A stretch of 64,000 bases of DNA from an uncultured Oceanospirillaceae bacterium (GCA_913057435.1 CAJXNY010000016.1:33229-97228), one strand, 5' to 3'; shown: positions 16,166 through 24,936, counted from the stretch's first letter. A program made the numbers and translations. The notes: a model not told the origin generated them from the letters alone.

Positions 16166-17389
16166 TTATGCAATAATTTTAGCAACAACGCCCGCACCAA
16201 CGGTACGACCACCTTCACGGATAGCAAAACGCAAACCGTCTTCCATCGCGATTGGGTTGATCAGGGTAACAGACATCTGAATGTTGTCACCTGGCATTAC
16301 CATTTCCACACCCTCTGGCAGCTCACAAGCACCAGTGATGTCAGTCGTACGGAAGTAGAACTGTGGACGGTAGCCTTTAAAGAATGGCGTGTGACGACCA
16401 CCCTCTTCTTTAGACAGTACGTACACTTCGCCTTCAAACTGAGTGTGCGGAGTGATCGTACCTGGCTTAGCCAGTACCTGACCACGCTCTACGTCGTCAC
16501 GCTTAGTACCACGCAACAACGCGCCGATGTTCTCGCCTGCACGACCTTCGTCCAGCAGTTTACGGAACATTTCAACACCGGTACAAGTCGTCTTGGTAGT
16601 CTCACGAATACCAACGATCTCGATTTCTTCACCTGTGTTAACGATACCACGCTCTACACGACCGGTTACAACAGTACCACGGCCGGAGATAGAGAATACG
16701 TCCTCGATAGGCATCAGGAACGGCTGATCAACAGCACGCTCTGGCTCTGGAATGTAAGTATCCAGCGCTTCGATCAGCTTTTTAACAGCTGTCGTACCCA
16801 GCTCGTTGTCGTCTTCGCCATTCAGCGCCATCAGCGCGGAACCTGCGATGATTGGCGTATCATCACCTGGGAAGTCGTAGGTATCGAGCAGCTCACGCAG
16901 CTCCATTTCTACCAGCTCCAGCATCTCTTCGTATTCTTCTGTACCAACGCCGCCACAATCTTCAGCCAGCAGGTCAGCTTTGTTCAGGAATACAACGATG
17001 TACGGTACACCTACCTGACGGGACAGCAGGATGTGCTCACGCGTCTGTGGCATTGGGCCATCAGTCGCACCACATACCAGGATAGCGCCATCCATCTGAG
17101 CCGCACCGGTGATCATGTTCTTCACGTAATCCGCGTGACCCGGGCAGTCAACGTGCGCGTAGTGACGGATAGTGGAGTCATATTCAACGTGGGAAGTAGC
17201 GATTGTGATACCACGCTCACGCTCTTCCGGTGCGTTATCGATCTGATCGAAGGCTTTCATTTCGCCGCCGAATACTTCTGCACAGACACGAGTCAGAGCA
17301 GCAGTCAGAGTAGTTTTACCGTGGTCAACGTGGCCAATAGTACCAACGTTAACGTGCGGCTTTGAGCGTTCAAATTGTTCTTTAGCCAT
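16166..17389 (-). CDS. tufB: Elongation factor Tu, copy 2
   Basis: Full-length EF-Tu, 407 residues. The P-loop ([10 protein letters not shown]) is near residue 18, with [12 protein letters not shown], and domains II and III ending [11 protein letters not shown]. Compared with E. coli EF-Tu it carries the roughly ten-residue insertion seen in many gammaproteobacteria (near [13 protein letters not shown]). The start is ATG with the sequence [10 protein letters not shown]. It lies downstream of four tRNAs, like thrU-tyrU-glyT-thrT-tufB of E. coli, and 98 bases past tRNA-Thr(GGT). It is almost identical to the copy at 1-863. Confidence 0.98.
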   Translation of the reverse strand: MAKEQFERSKPHVNVGTIGHVDHGKTTLTAALTRVCAEVFGGEMKAFDQIDNAPEERERGITIATSHVEYDSTIRHYAHVDCPGHADYVKNMITGAAQMDGAILVCGATDGPMPQTREHILLSRQVGVPYIVVFLNKADLLAEDCGGVGTEEYEEMLELVEMELRELLDTYDFPGDDTPIIAGSALMALNGEDDNELGTTAVKKLIEALDTYIPEPERAVDQPFLMPIEDVFSISGRGTVVTGRVERGIVNTGEEIEIVGIRETTKTTCTGVEMFRKLLDEGRAGENIGALLRGTKRDDVERGQVLAKPGTITPHTQFEGEVYVLSKEEGGRHTPFFKGYRPQFYFRTTDITGACELPEGVEMVMPGDNIQMSVTLINPIAMEDGLRFAIREGGRTVGAGVVAKIIA

Positions 17390-17447
17390 CAGAAAGATTC
17401 CTAAATTTAGCCAACATTAACCAAACGGCGGCGGACGCCAGATGCAA

Positions 17448-17481
17448 CAAAGGGCAGATATATTTCTATATCTGCCCTTTG
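17448..17481 (-). other. 15-bp perfect hairpin between tRNA-Thr(GGT) and tufB
   Basis: CAAAGGGCAGATATA (17448-17462) pairs without mismatch with 17467-17481 around a four-base loop. It sits eight bases past the CCA end of tRNA-Thr and 58 bases before the tufB start. It lacks a long T run, so it may be an RNase processing or stability element rather than a full terminator. Confidence 0.7.
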
Positions 17482-17489
17482 CCAAAATA

Positions 17490-17564
17490 TGGAGCTCATG
17501 GGCGGATTTGAACCGCCGACCTCACCCTTACCAAGGGTGTGCTCTACCCCTGAGCTACATGAGC
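17490..17564 (-). tRNA. thrT: tRNA-Thr(GGT)
   Basis: A 75-base cloverleaf with encoded CCA. The acceptor stem GCTCATG pairs with CATGAGC and the anticodon loop is TTGGTAA. It is the last of four tRNAs ahead of tufB. Confidence 0.95.
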
Positions 17565-17579
17565 ACAACAACTAACTAG

Positions 17580-17654
17580 TGGAGCGGGTAGCGGGGATCG
17601 AACCCGCCTCTTCAGCTTGGAAGGCTGAGGTAATAGCCACTATACCATACCCGC
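17580..17654 (-). tRNA. glyT: tRNA-Gly(TCC)
   Basis: A 75-base cloverleaf with encoded CCA. The acceptor GCGGGTA pairs with TACCCGC and the anticodon loop is CTTCCAA. It is third in the tRNA cluster. Confidence 0.95.
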
Positions 17655-17673
17655 CGAAGAACCTAGCTGTGAT

Positions 17674-17757
17674 TGGTGGTGGGAGGTGGATTCGAACCAC
17701 CGAAGCTTTCGCGTCAGATTTACAATCTGATCCCTTTGGCCACTCGGGAATCCCACC
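17674..17757 (-). tRNA. tyrU: tRNA-Tyr(GTA)
   Basis: An 84-base class II tRNA with a long variable arm and encoded CCA. The acceptor GGTGGGA pairs with TCCCACC and the anticodon loop is TTGTAAA. It is second in the cluster. Confidence 0.95.
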
Positions 17758-17790
17758 AGCAATGTATACTTCTATTCGTTACGCTCTGAA

Positions 17791-17866
<76 letters not shown>

Positions 17867-17941
17867 ACATCACTATCATTTTCTGAACAGAATCAGATAG
17901 ATAATCAATCTGTGACAAAGGCTGTCGATCAGATGGCGCGT

Positions 17942-17969
17942 ATATTATCAGGAAATTTCGGGCTGTAAA
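17942..17969 (-). promoter_or_regulatory. Candidate stable-RNA promoter of the tRNA-tufB operon
   Basis: On the minus strand TTTACA (17964-17969), a 16-base spacer and TAATAT (17942-17947) are followed at once by a GC-rich ACGCGCC stretch. GC-rich discriminators of this kind are typical of stringently controlled rRNA/tRNA promoters. The predicted start is about 70 bases before tRNA-Thr(TGT). Confidence 0.5.
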
Positions 17970-18128
17970 GGGGGTAATGAGTATTAATTTCATATTTACC
18001 TCATTCTGACGACTCAAATTCAGCGACACCTGAATACAGAGTCGAACTTCTGTACCTGATAGTTTTCTAACCTACGGCTTCGACTGTTACCCTCCAGCCG
18101 ATAAAAATAACAACCGAGATCCCCCAAC

Positions 18129-19661
18129 ATGATGGAATCAATGACCTCCAGCTGGCTTTTCGTCTTCATGGAGCTGCTATCTGTACTCTTCATCCTGATA
18201 CTGGGTCTGGGGCTACTGACTATCCTGGTGCTCTATATCCTGGATGTCAGCCAGACCAAGCAGACCATTCGTCGCAACTACCCGGTGATTGGCCGGTTCC
18301 GTTATTTTTTCGAACATATGGGCGAATTCTTCCGCCAGTACTTCTTCTCCGCCGACCGCGAAGAGCTGCCCTTTAACCGTGCCGAGCGCGCCTGGGTTTA
18401 TCGTGCCGCCAAAAATGTCGACAGCACCATCGCCTTCGGCTCCACCCGTGACCTGCGCCCCACCGGCTCAGTGTACTTCGTCAACTGCCCCTACCCCACG
18501 CTGGGTGAAGATGCCGCCGATATCCGCGCCATCACCGTTGGCCCTTACTGCACGCAGCCCTACACCACAGACTCGCTGCTCAATATTTCAGGCATGAGCT
18601 ACGGCGCTCTGTCGATCCCGGCCATCCGCGCCCTCGCCAAGGGCGCTAAAACAGCGAATTGCTGGATGAACACGGGGGAAGGCGGCCTGTCGTCATATCA
18701 CCTCGAAGCGGGCTGTGACATCGTGTTTCAGATTGGCACCGCCAAGTTCGGCGTACGGGACGACAATGGCAACCTCAGTGATGACAAACTGCGGGCCGTA
18801 GCCGCCCACCCTGAGGTCAAAATGTTCGAGATCAAACTCAGCCAGGGTGCCAAACCCGGCAAAGGCGGCATTCTGCCTGGGGCCAAAGTCACCGAAGAGA
18901 TCGCCCGTATCCGGGTTATTGAAGTGGGCAAAGACGCCATCAGCCCTAACCGCCACCCTGATATCAACAGTGCCGAAGACCTGCTCAACATGATGGCCCG
19001 CATCCGTGAGGTCACCGGCAAGCCGGTTGGCTTTAAAGCCGTCATGGGCCAGTTCGAATGGCTGGAAGAGCTGTTCAGCCTGGTGCAACAACGCGGCATT
19101 GAATACGCACCGGACTTTATCACCATTGACAGTGCCGATGGTGGCACCGGCGCCGCCCCCATGAGTTTGATGGATTATATGGGTATGCCGATTCAGGAAA
19201 GCCTGCCGATCACCGTCGATATGTTGCAACGCTACGGCCTGCGTGACCGCGTGCGCGTGATCGCCTCCGGCAAGCTGGTCACCCCGGCGGGTGTTGCCTG
19301 GGCACTGGCCGTGGGGGCCGACTTCGTCGTCAGCGCGCGCGGCTTCATGTTCGCGCTGGGCTGCATTCAGGCACTGCAATGCAATAAAAACACCTGCCCT
19401 ACCGGCATCACCACCCATGATCCCAAACTGCAACGCGGGCTGGACCCCACCAACAAATCAGTACGCGTGGCTAACTATGTGCGTAACCTGGATCACGAAG
19501 TCGGCGTCATCGCCCACGCCTGCGGGGTACAGGAAGCCCGCCAGCTCAAACGCCACCACGCTCGTATCGTCCGCCCGGATGGCAAAAGTATCCCGCTGGA
19601 TGCGTTATACCCACCGGCAGATCAGGCCCCGGCCAGCACAACCGCTGTGGATAAAGAGTAA
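18129..19661 (+). CDS. FMN-binding glutamate synthase family protein, membrane anchored
   Basis: A 510-residue protein with the FMN/Fe-S synthase domain of glutamate synthase (GltB central part) and no amidotransferase domain. An N-terminal hydrophobic segment (about residues 9-36) suggests a membrane anchor. Family marks are NISGMSYGALS, the glycine-rich KPGKGGILPG, DSADGGTGAAP, and cysteines in LQCNKNTCPTG that would ligate an Fe-S cluster. The physiological substrate of these stand-alone proteins is not established; ammonia-dependent glutamate synthesis is only one possibility. It is monocistronic, on the strand opposite the tRNA operon. An ATG doublet at 18129/18132 leaves the start uncertain by a few residues. 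Confidence 0.85.
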   Translation: MMESMTSSWLFVFMELLSVLFILILGLGLLTILVLYILDVSQTKQTIRRNYPVIGRFRYFFEHMGEFFRQYFFSADREELPFNRAERAWVYRAAKNVDSTIAFGSTRDLRPTGSVYFVNCPYPTLGEDAADIRAITVGPYCTQPYTTDSLLNISGMSYGALSIPAIRALAKGAKTANCWMNTGEGGLSSYHLEAGCDIVFQIGTAKFGVRDDNGNLSDDKLRAVAAHPEVKMFEIKLSQGAKPGKGGILPGAKVTEEIARIRVIEVGKDAISPNRHPDINSAEDLLNMMARIREVTGKPVGFKAVMGQFEWLEELFSLVQQRGIEYAPDFITIDSADGGTGAAPMSLMDYMGMPIQESLPITVDMLQRYGLRDRVRVIASGKLVTPAGVAWALAVGADFVVSARGFMFALGCIQALQCNKNTCPTGITTHDPKLQRGLDPTNKSVRVANYVRNLDHEVGVIAHACGVQEARQLKRHHARIVRPDGKSIPLDALYPPADQAPASTTAVDKE

Positions 19662-19751
19662 GTCGACAGTCTGCAGGTATGACCACCGGGCCATACCTGC
19701 AGCGGCTGGGGATAACTTTTCCCCGCCTGACGGATGCTTTTAGCGCCAGCG

Positions 19752-19934
19752 TTACAGCGGTACCAGATCAATCACATCAGCGGTCGTATCAATGGCCGCA
19801 TCCGCCACATTCCCCACAACCGGCACCACTGAAACCACCGCCCCACCAACACGCAGCGGCACCGTGACCACCTTGGTTAACACACACCCCTGCAGTACAA
19901 ACACCAGCAAAGCAACGATTATTGGTTTCAACAT
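19752..19934 (-). CDS. Small lipoprotein, DUF6726-like
   Basis: A 60-residue protein with a short hydrophobic signal ending in the lipobox LQGC (Cys17). A repetitive valine/alanine-rich segment then ends ADAAIDTTADVIDLVPL. The pattern LQGC-x2-K-VVTVP plus DAAIDTTAD resembles the small DUF6726 lipoproteins of gammaproteobacteria, whose function is unknown to me. It stands alone, convergent with the upstream oxidoreductase gene. An AGGG ribosome site lies about 12 bases before the ATG. Confidence 0.7.
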   Translation of the reverse strand: MLKPIIVALLVFVLQGCVLTKVVTVPLRVGGAVVSVVPVVGNVADAAIDTTADVIDLVPL

Positions 19935-19977
19935 GTATTAACAGCCCTGATCGATACAACGAATGAGAGTGCGGGAG

Positions 19978-20048
19978 AATAAAGCACTCAAAGGGTGCCA
20001 GCAGTAGAAGCCAAAATCGAGGATGGATGTCGGTAGAAGGTAAATCTG
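19978..20048 (+). repeat. 71-bp direct repeat, copy 1
   Basis: Aligns without gaps to 21362-21432 at 59 of 71 positions, with an identical 26-base core (about 20012-20037). Same orientation, 1384 bases apart. It lies upstream of the small lipoprotein gene and brackets, with copy 2, the unknown gene at 20348-21127. Confidence 0.8.
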
Positions 20049-20347
20049 GCCTGCTCTGGCTATCGACTCGTTGAGTCATGGCGGCACACTGGCCTGAATA
20101 TCTGACGTAGATGTGGCAAAACCTTTCCTTCGCAGAAGAAAATACGCGCAGGAGAAAAGGCTGGATTATTAACGAACCTGCTGCAATTCAGGCAGGGCCT
20201 TCATTTTATGCATCTGACATCGCAAATCTGTATCCCTGTATCCCGTAATAGCGACCAGACCAGCATCCTGTTGTACAACAGTGGACCCGTTTTTGCTTTT
20301 AGTTACACCGGACAATCCGATTGCCTTTCTGTTTAAGGAGATACGCT
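20049..20347. other. Intergenic stretch, no gene seen
   Basis: No plausible reading frame with codon use like the neighbours. It holds short inverted repeats (GACTCgttGAGTC near 20064; CTGCTG/CAGGCAG near 20180) and presumably the promoter of the following gene, but I could not pick convincing -35/-10 boxes. Confidence 0.5.
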
Positions 20348-21127
20348 ATGCATATTCAATCGACCCCGGCTTCCTGGCAATTACTGAACCGTGCAGCAAC
20401 GGTCACGAATGAAACAACTGAAACACCCGAAACAACCGAAACGCCCGCAGACAACAATACGGACGTACCTGCAGATGAGGTAGATGAATCGAAGTTCCGG
20501 CTTTCGGAGCCGAATACTATTAGCTATGGCTCCTTTGAAGATCCAGACAACCCTGGTGAGTTCATTAATCTGACAACGCCTCATCAGGCCTGGCAGCACA
20601 TCGCTGCAGGCGGTACGAACAGCATGTTTGCCATTGATGCTGTGCTGACGGCAGGCTACCAGGCTGTCAGTGGTGACCTTGAAGCGCGACTGGCGGAACA
20701 GGGGGTTACCGGGCGGGAAGGAACCTATATCAGATATGGTCAGCCGGAGGAGAGTGAAGATGAAGATAACAATAATGAAGATGAGCCGGAACAGTTCCAC
20801 GTAACCAATGCGGACTCTCCGGACAATGCCAGTGCTATCGCCGCTATCCTGAATGACCCTGAGAATGAGGAATTTGCCACCGGCTTCCGAAAGCTGGAAG
20901 AACTCACTCAGACAACAAGGATCTTTCATGCTCAGAGCCGGGATAGCGTACTGGACGGCAGTGCCCGTAACGAACTCGGTATCAGGGAAATAATACAGCC
21001 CAGGAAACCCGAAGAGGAGGGCTGGCGTTATCAGCATGATTTCGGGTTACGTTCGAACGGCGAAAGCTGGTCGCTGGATAGCCAGCTTTATAAAGTGTCG
21101 CTAGAGGATGAAGAGACGATTGTCTGA
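20348..21127 (+). CDS. Unknown acidic protein
   Basis: A 259-residue protein I do not recognise. I start at 20348 (MHIQSTPASW), which has a strong AAGGAG site 8 bases upstream, rather than at 20321. There is no signal peptide or membrane segment. Residues ~20-45 are a Thr/Glu/Pro-rich low-complexity linker with repeated ETPETTET-like units. A second acidic run (EESEDEDNNNEDEPE) lies near the middle. The folded parts appear to be residues ~50-130 and ~160-259. It is bracketed by the 71-bp repeats and followed by a transposase remnant, suggesting horizontal arrival. Function unknown. Confidence 0.7.
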   Translation: MHIQSTPASWQLLNRAATVTNETTETPETTETPADNNTDVPADEVDESKFRLSEPNTISYGSFEDPDNPGEFINLTTPHQAWQHIAAGGTNSMFAIDAVLTAGYQAVSGDLEARLAEQGVTGREGTYIRYGQPEESEDEDNNNEDEPEQFHVTNADSPDNASAIAAILNDPENEEFATGFRKLEELTQTTRIFHAQSRDSVLDGSARNELGIREIIQPRKPEEEGWRYQHDFGLRSNGESWSLDSQLYKVSLEDEETIV

Positions 21128-21165
21128 GTTGAAGCTGGCGCTATACCGTTCAGGTATGGCGTAAC

Positions 21166-21187
21166 GCGAGTCACGGCCGTGGCTCGC
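21166..21187 (+). other. Hairpin downstream of the unknown acidic protein gene
   Basis: GCGAGtCACGG/CCGTGgCTCGC is an imperfect 22-base palindrome with no loop and no T run, 38 bases past the stop codon. It could be a weak transcript end or a binding site. Confidence 0.4.
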
Positions 21188-21195
21188 TGTCAGGT

Positions 21196-21330
21196 TCACA
21201 CCGGATCAATGGCAAATACCTGCTCCAGAAAAGTCAGACGCTCCACAATCTAATCCCGACGGTGCTCATAGCAAGCACCACTAAGGGCATCCTGGCCAAA
21301 GGGCCGATTCCACGAGGCTTACAGCGTAAG
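21196..21330 (-). pseudogene. Decayed IS200-like (Y1) transposase N-terminal fragment
   Basis: Reading the minus strand, one frame gives GQDALSGACYEHRRD, a stop, then IVERLTFLEQVFAIDP, then another stop. The spacing EHRR-x-W-I-x2-RL-x7-FAID is typical of the REP-associated/IS200-like transposase family, where it is followed by a NHxH motif. Here the motif part is gone, the expected Trp codon is a TAG, and the preceding RRAFLCG segment is damaged by small deletions. I judge it a fossil. It abuts repeat copy 2 on its 5' side. Confidence 0.5.
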
Positions 21331-21361
21331 TCATACAGGCCTATTTGCCCGCTAATTTAAC

Positions 21362-21432
21362 AATAAAGCGATTAAATGGTGCCAGCAGCTGAGGCTGAAA
21401 TCGAGGATGGATGTCGGTAGAAGACAAGTCTG
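21362..21432 (+). repeat. 71-bp direct repeat, copy 2
   Basis: The partner of 19978-20048, 83% identical without gaps. It lies just 5' of the transposase remnant (minus strand) and 157 bases before the 3' end of tRNA-Arg. Confidence 0.8.
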
Positions 21433-21588
21433 CGGGGGTACCCGTGTCACCGTACCGATCCAGCCGCCATAACTGGCCCCAAAAACAATCAGACACAGCT
21501 AATTCCGGTGCGCATCGCCCGGTTATAAACAGAAAGTGACTGGCAAGAAAATCAATGTGTACGGAAGTACAGAGAAGAAGCAAAAAAG

Positions 21589-21665
21589 TGGCGCGCCTGG
21601 AGGGATTCGAACCCCCGACCAACAGGATCGGAACCTGCTACTCTATCCAGCTGAGCTACAGGCGC
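21589..21665 (-). tRNA. tRNA-Arg(CCG)
   Basis: A 77-base cloverleaf with encoded CCA. The acceptor GCGCCTG pairs with CAGGCGC, the anticodon stem GCAGG/CCTGT holds loop TTCCGAT, and the T arm is canonical. The well-known GGIRTPDQ-type frame is its antisense shadow. Confidence 0.93.
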
Positions 21666-21688
21666 ACAAGGAAGTGTTTGCAAGGCGT

Positions 21689-21716
21689 ATGATACGCATC
21701 TGGCGCGGGTACGCAA
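21689..21716 (-). promoter_or_regulatory. Candidate promoter of tRNA-Arg(CCG)
   Basis: On the minus strand TTGCGT (21711-21716), a 16-base spacer and TATCAT (21689-21694) lie 23 bases before the tRNA. The -10 is good, the -35 poor. Confidence 0.4.
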
Positions 21717-22210
21717 CCCCCTGGCGAGGTTCAGGGTTGGCCAAGTGGCTGTTTTTTATAATGACCTGGCCGCTGGTCAGGATTTGGGCTGTCATCAAAT
21801 GCTCATCTGACAGAGACAGAACTGTCATCCAGGCTGGCTATGATTACCCCAGCTGATCAGGACACGTATCGGCATGGGGACCGCCAGGGCAGGCATTCCC
21901 TCTACTTTCCCCTGCGTACCACCCCCATGCTGTTTTCGCCAGGTTATTCTGCAGTCGCAGTAATCCGATGATCGACGTTTTTCGTATGCTGATGGCCGTT
22001 TTAACGGCATTTTGTGCTGCATTGGATCAATGGCTAGTCGTTCGCCCCATTTCCGTTGGGTTTATTGTTAGCTATAATCCGTGCCCGATTACCCTTTGAG
22101 CAGTTGTGTCTGCACTCGTCCGGTGGTTCATCGTGCTGTCAGCGCATTGGATAAGGACAACCAGACAGGCCGCACTGCCGATATAATTAATGAGTGATGA
22201 GGTCGTAACT
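21717..22210. other. Long intergenic region before cytochrome c5
   Basis: No supported gene. The frames here lack ribosome sites and family similarity. It contains a GCCGTT/AACGGC inverted repeat near 21995-22010 followed by ATTTTG, and a perfect TATAAT at 22073-22078 without a clear -35 box, about 125 bases ahead of the cytochrome gene and a possible promoter for it. Confidence 0.45.
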
Positions 22211-22636
22211 GTGAACAAATTTACTTCTGCGCTGTGCGCACTGGGTCTGGGCATGGCGCTGGCAAGCTCCGTTAACGCTGCGACCGGCGATGACGCGATT
22301 GTTGAGCGTATCAAGCCGCTGGGTCAGGTTTGCATGGAAGGTGATGATAGCTGTGGTGGCGCTGGGGCGGCTGCAGCAGCGGCTTCCGGTGGCGGTGCCC
22401 GCTCCGGTGCAGACGTTTACAACGCTAGCTGTGCTGCCTGCCACTCAATTGGCGTAGCCGGTGCACCTAAGTTCGGTACCTCTGACTGGACTGACCGTGC
22501 AGCGAAAGGTATGGATACGCTGCTGGCGAATGCGATCAACGGTATCAATGCCATGCCACCACGTGGTACCTGTGCCAGCTGTTCTGACGACGAGATCAAC
22601 AGTGCGATTGAGCACATGGTCGATAGCGCCAAGTAA
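22211..22636 (+). CDS. Cytochrome c5 family protein
   Basis: A periplasmic single-haem cytochrome of 141 residues. I use the GTG at 22211, which has a GAGG site 8 bases upstream and opens directly into a signal peptide (cut after SSVNA). The in-frame ATG at 22190 would add seven residues and has no such site. Haem binding is CAACH (residues 74-78), and the sixth ligand is probably Met115 in NAMPPRG. Cys121/Cys124 (CASC) match the conserved disulphide of cytochrome c5. A Gly/Ala-rich linker precedes the haem domain. It likely shuttles electrons to terminal oxidases. A strong terminator follows. Confidence 0.9.
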   Translation: MNKFTSALCALGLGMALASSVNAATGDDAIVERIKPLGQVCMEGDDSCGGAGAAAAAASGGGARSGADVYNASCAACHSIGVAGAPKFGTSDWTDRAAKGMDTLLANAINGINAMPPRGTCASCSDDEINSAIEHMVDSAK

Positions 22637-22650
22637 GTTCGCGCTGCGTT

Positions 22651-22679
22651 AAAAAAACCGCCTTCGGGCGGTTTTTTTA
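22651..22679 (+). terminator. Intrinsic terminator of the cytochrome c5 gene
   Basis: AAAAAAACCGCC-TTCG-GGCGGTTTTTTT: a short GC stem with a UUCG loop and seven Ts. It also works towards rep, which ends 21 bases further on in the opposite direction. Confidence 0.9.
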
Positions 22680-22699
22680 TGCCTGATATTCGGCGGTTA

Positions 22700-24709
22700 T
22701 CAGTCGAACAGCGATTTAAGCCCTGACAGGGTGGCCTGGCCCCGTGCCTTGTTGGCTTTTTCGTTAACGTCTCCCAGCCCTTCGATGATCAGATCATCTT
22801 CGGGCAGCTCGTCGAGGAACCGGCTGGGGGCACAGTCGATCTTCTCGCCATACTGTTTGCGCTGGCTGGCCAAAGTCATAATCAGGGTCTCGCGGGCGCG
22901 GGTGATGCCCACGTAGGCCAGCCGCCGCTCCTCTTCGATGTTGCCCTCTTCAATACTGTTGCGGTGCGGCAACAGCTCTTCCTCCATGCCCATCAGGTAG
23001 ACATGGGGAAACTCCAGCCCCTTGGAGGCGTGAAGGGTCATCAGCTGCACCCGGTTGGAATCATCCTCTTCTTCCTGGCGGTCCAGCATATCGATCAGTA
23101 ACAGGCGGCTGATCGCTTCTTTCACCCCGGCATCCGGATCGTCTTCCTGCAACCGCTCAAGGGTGTTTTTCACCGAATCGACCAGCGTCCAGACGTTCTG
23201 CACCCGTTTATCAGCGGCCGCTTCAGAGGCGGTATTCTGGCGAATCCAGCCCTCGTAATCGATATCCAGGATCATCTCCCGGATAAACTGGATCGGGTCG
23301 GCCCGTTCACTCTGCTCGGTGAGGTAGTTCATCCAGCGTGAGAAACGGCGCAGCCGGTCCAGTGAACGTTCCGACAGGCGGCTTTCCAGCCCCAGCTCGT
23401 CGATTGCTTTGAACATGCTGACTTCACGCTCATTAGCATACTCCCCCAGTTTTTGCAGGGTGGAGGGGCCGATCTCGCGGCGCGGCATATTGATGATACG
23501 CAGGAAGGCGTTATCGTCGTCCGGGTTGACCAGCACCTTGAGGTAACCCATCAGGTCCTTAATCTCGGCGCGGGCGAAAAACGAAGTGCCGCCATTGAGT
23601 TTGTAGGGCACCTGGAAGCCCTGCAGCTTCAATTCCAGCAGCCGGGCCTGGTGGTTACCGCGATAGAGCACAGCAAAATTTTTGAAAGGAATGCCGCCGC
23701 GCAGGTGACGATCAAGGATGTCAGTGGCAATGCGTTCACACTCCGCTTCTTCATTGCGGTTGTGGATAACTTTCAGCTCTTCACCGAACGCCTTGTCACT
23801 CCACAGGGACTTCTCGAACACGTGTGGATTATTAGCGATCAGGGTGTTGGCGGCGCGCAGAATCCGCTGCGTCGAACGGTAGTTCTGCTCCAGTTTAACT
23901 ACTTTGAGGCTGGGGAAATCTTTTTGCAGCTGATCGAGGTTTTCCGGCCGCGCCCCGCGCCAGGCATAGATCGACTGATCATCGTCCCCTACCACGGTCA
24001 GCATGCCCCGGTGACCCACCAGCTGGCGCACCAGTTTGTACTGGGACAGGTTGGTATCCTGATACTCATCCACCAGCAGGTAGCGGATGCGACTCTGCCA
24101 GCGCGCCAGTACATCGGGGTGTTCTTCAAACAGCCGCGCCGGAATCCAGATCAGATCATCAAAATCGACCGCGTTATAGGCCCGCAGGCTACGCTGGTAT
24201 TCTTCATAAGCGCGGGCGGCCAGCACATCTTCCGGGCCTGCCGCATGGCTCAGTGCCCGTGCCGGGTCGATCATTTCGTTTTTCCAGTTGGAGATCTGCC
24301 CGGCGATAACATCGGCCTGGTCGGAGTCTTCCTCATGGTGAATCAGCAGTTCACGTAATAGCGAGCGGGTATCCTGGTCATCAAAGATAGAGAAGCCCGG
24401 CTTAAACCCCAGCGTCTTATGCTCGCGGCGGATGATGTTCATTCCCAGGTTATGGAAAGTCGATACTGTCAGCCCCTTGGTCGAAGAGCCCTGTAATAAA
24501 TCGCTAACGCGCTCTTTCATCTCGCGGGCGGCTTTATTAGTAAAAGTCAGTGCAGCGACATGGCGTGCTTCATAACCACACTGCTCTATCAGATAGGCGA
24601 TTTTTCGCGTTATTACACTGGTTTTACCAGAGCCAGCACCGGCCAGCACCAGTAGTGGGCCACTGATATAGAGCTTTGCTTCCTGCTGACGGGGGTTTAA
24701 TCGAGACAT
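22700..24709 (-). CDS. rep: ATP-dependent DNA helicase Rep
   Basis: A superfamily 1A 3'-5' helicase that clears proteins ahead of the replication fork. It has 669 residues, as expected for Rep and shorter than UvrD. Visible motifs are the Q motif (LNPRQQEA), Walker A (AGAGSGKTSV), Walker B (VDEYQDTN), motif III (VGDDDQSIYAWRGA) and motif IV (EQNYRST). It ends convergently with the cytochrome c5 gene and shares its terminator. UvrD is the main alternative, but Rep fits better from the N-terminal sequence MSRLNPRQQEA and the length. Confidence 0.93.
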   Translation of the reverse strand: MSRLNPRQQEAKLYISGPLLVLAGAGSGKTSVITRKIAYLIEQCGYEARHVAALTFTNKAAREMKERVSDLLQGSSTKGLTVSTFHNLGMNIIRREHKTLGFKPGFSIFDDQDTRSLLRELLIHHEEDSDQADVIAGQISNWKNEMIDPARALSHAAGPEDVLAARAYEEYQRSLRAYNAVDFDDLIWIPARLFEEHPDVLARWQSRIRYLLVDEYQDTNLSQYKLVRQLVGHRGMLTVVGDDDQSIYAWRGARPENLDQLQKDFPSLKVVKLEQNYRSTQRILRAANTLIANNPHVFEKSLWSDKAFGEELKVIHNRNEEAECERIATDILDRHLRGGIPFKNFAVLYRGNHQARLLELKLQGFQVPYKLNGGTSFFARAEIKDLMGYLKVLVNPDDDNAFLRIINMPRREIGPSTLQKLGEYANEREVSMFKAIDELGLESRLSERSLDRLRRFSRWMNYLTEQSERADPIQFIREMILDIDYEGWIRQNTASEAAADKRVQNVWTLVDSVKNTLERLQEDDPDAGVKEAISRLLLIDMLDRQEEEDDSNRVQLMTLHASKGLEFPHVYLMGMEEELLPHRNSIEEGNIEEERRLAYVGITRARETLIMTLASQRKQYGEKIDCAPSRFLDELPEDDLIIEGLGDVNEKANKARGQATLSGLKSLFD

Positions 24710-24936
24710 AGGCTACTTTGGATGAACATTCGTTATTAAATTTGTCGCCGACTGGCCGATAACATGCACCGAGTAATTACAAATTCTTGATTAAACGTAC
24801 GTAATTATTTGATCTCAAAGAGATTTAAACGTACGTTTGTAAACCTTTCCAGTCAGCGATGACAGGAAAGCAATTATGGCATGGAAGTGGACCCGACCCC
24901 AGCGTATAGCCCCCAGGCTGACCCAAGGAGCCGCCG

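Noticed and set aside
21536..21856. Plus-strand frame with GGIRTPDQ and LLYPAELQAH
   Set aside because: Antisense of tRNA-Arg(CCG); same type of artefact.
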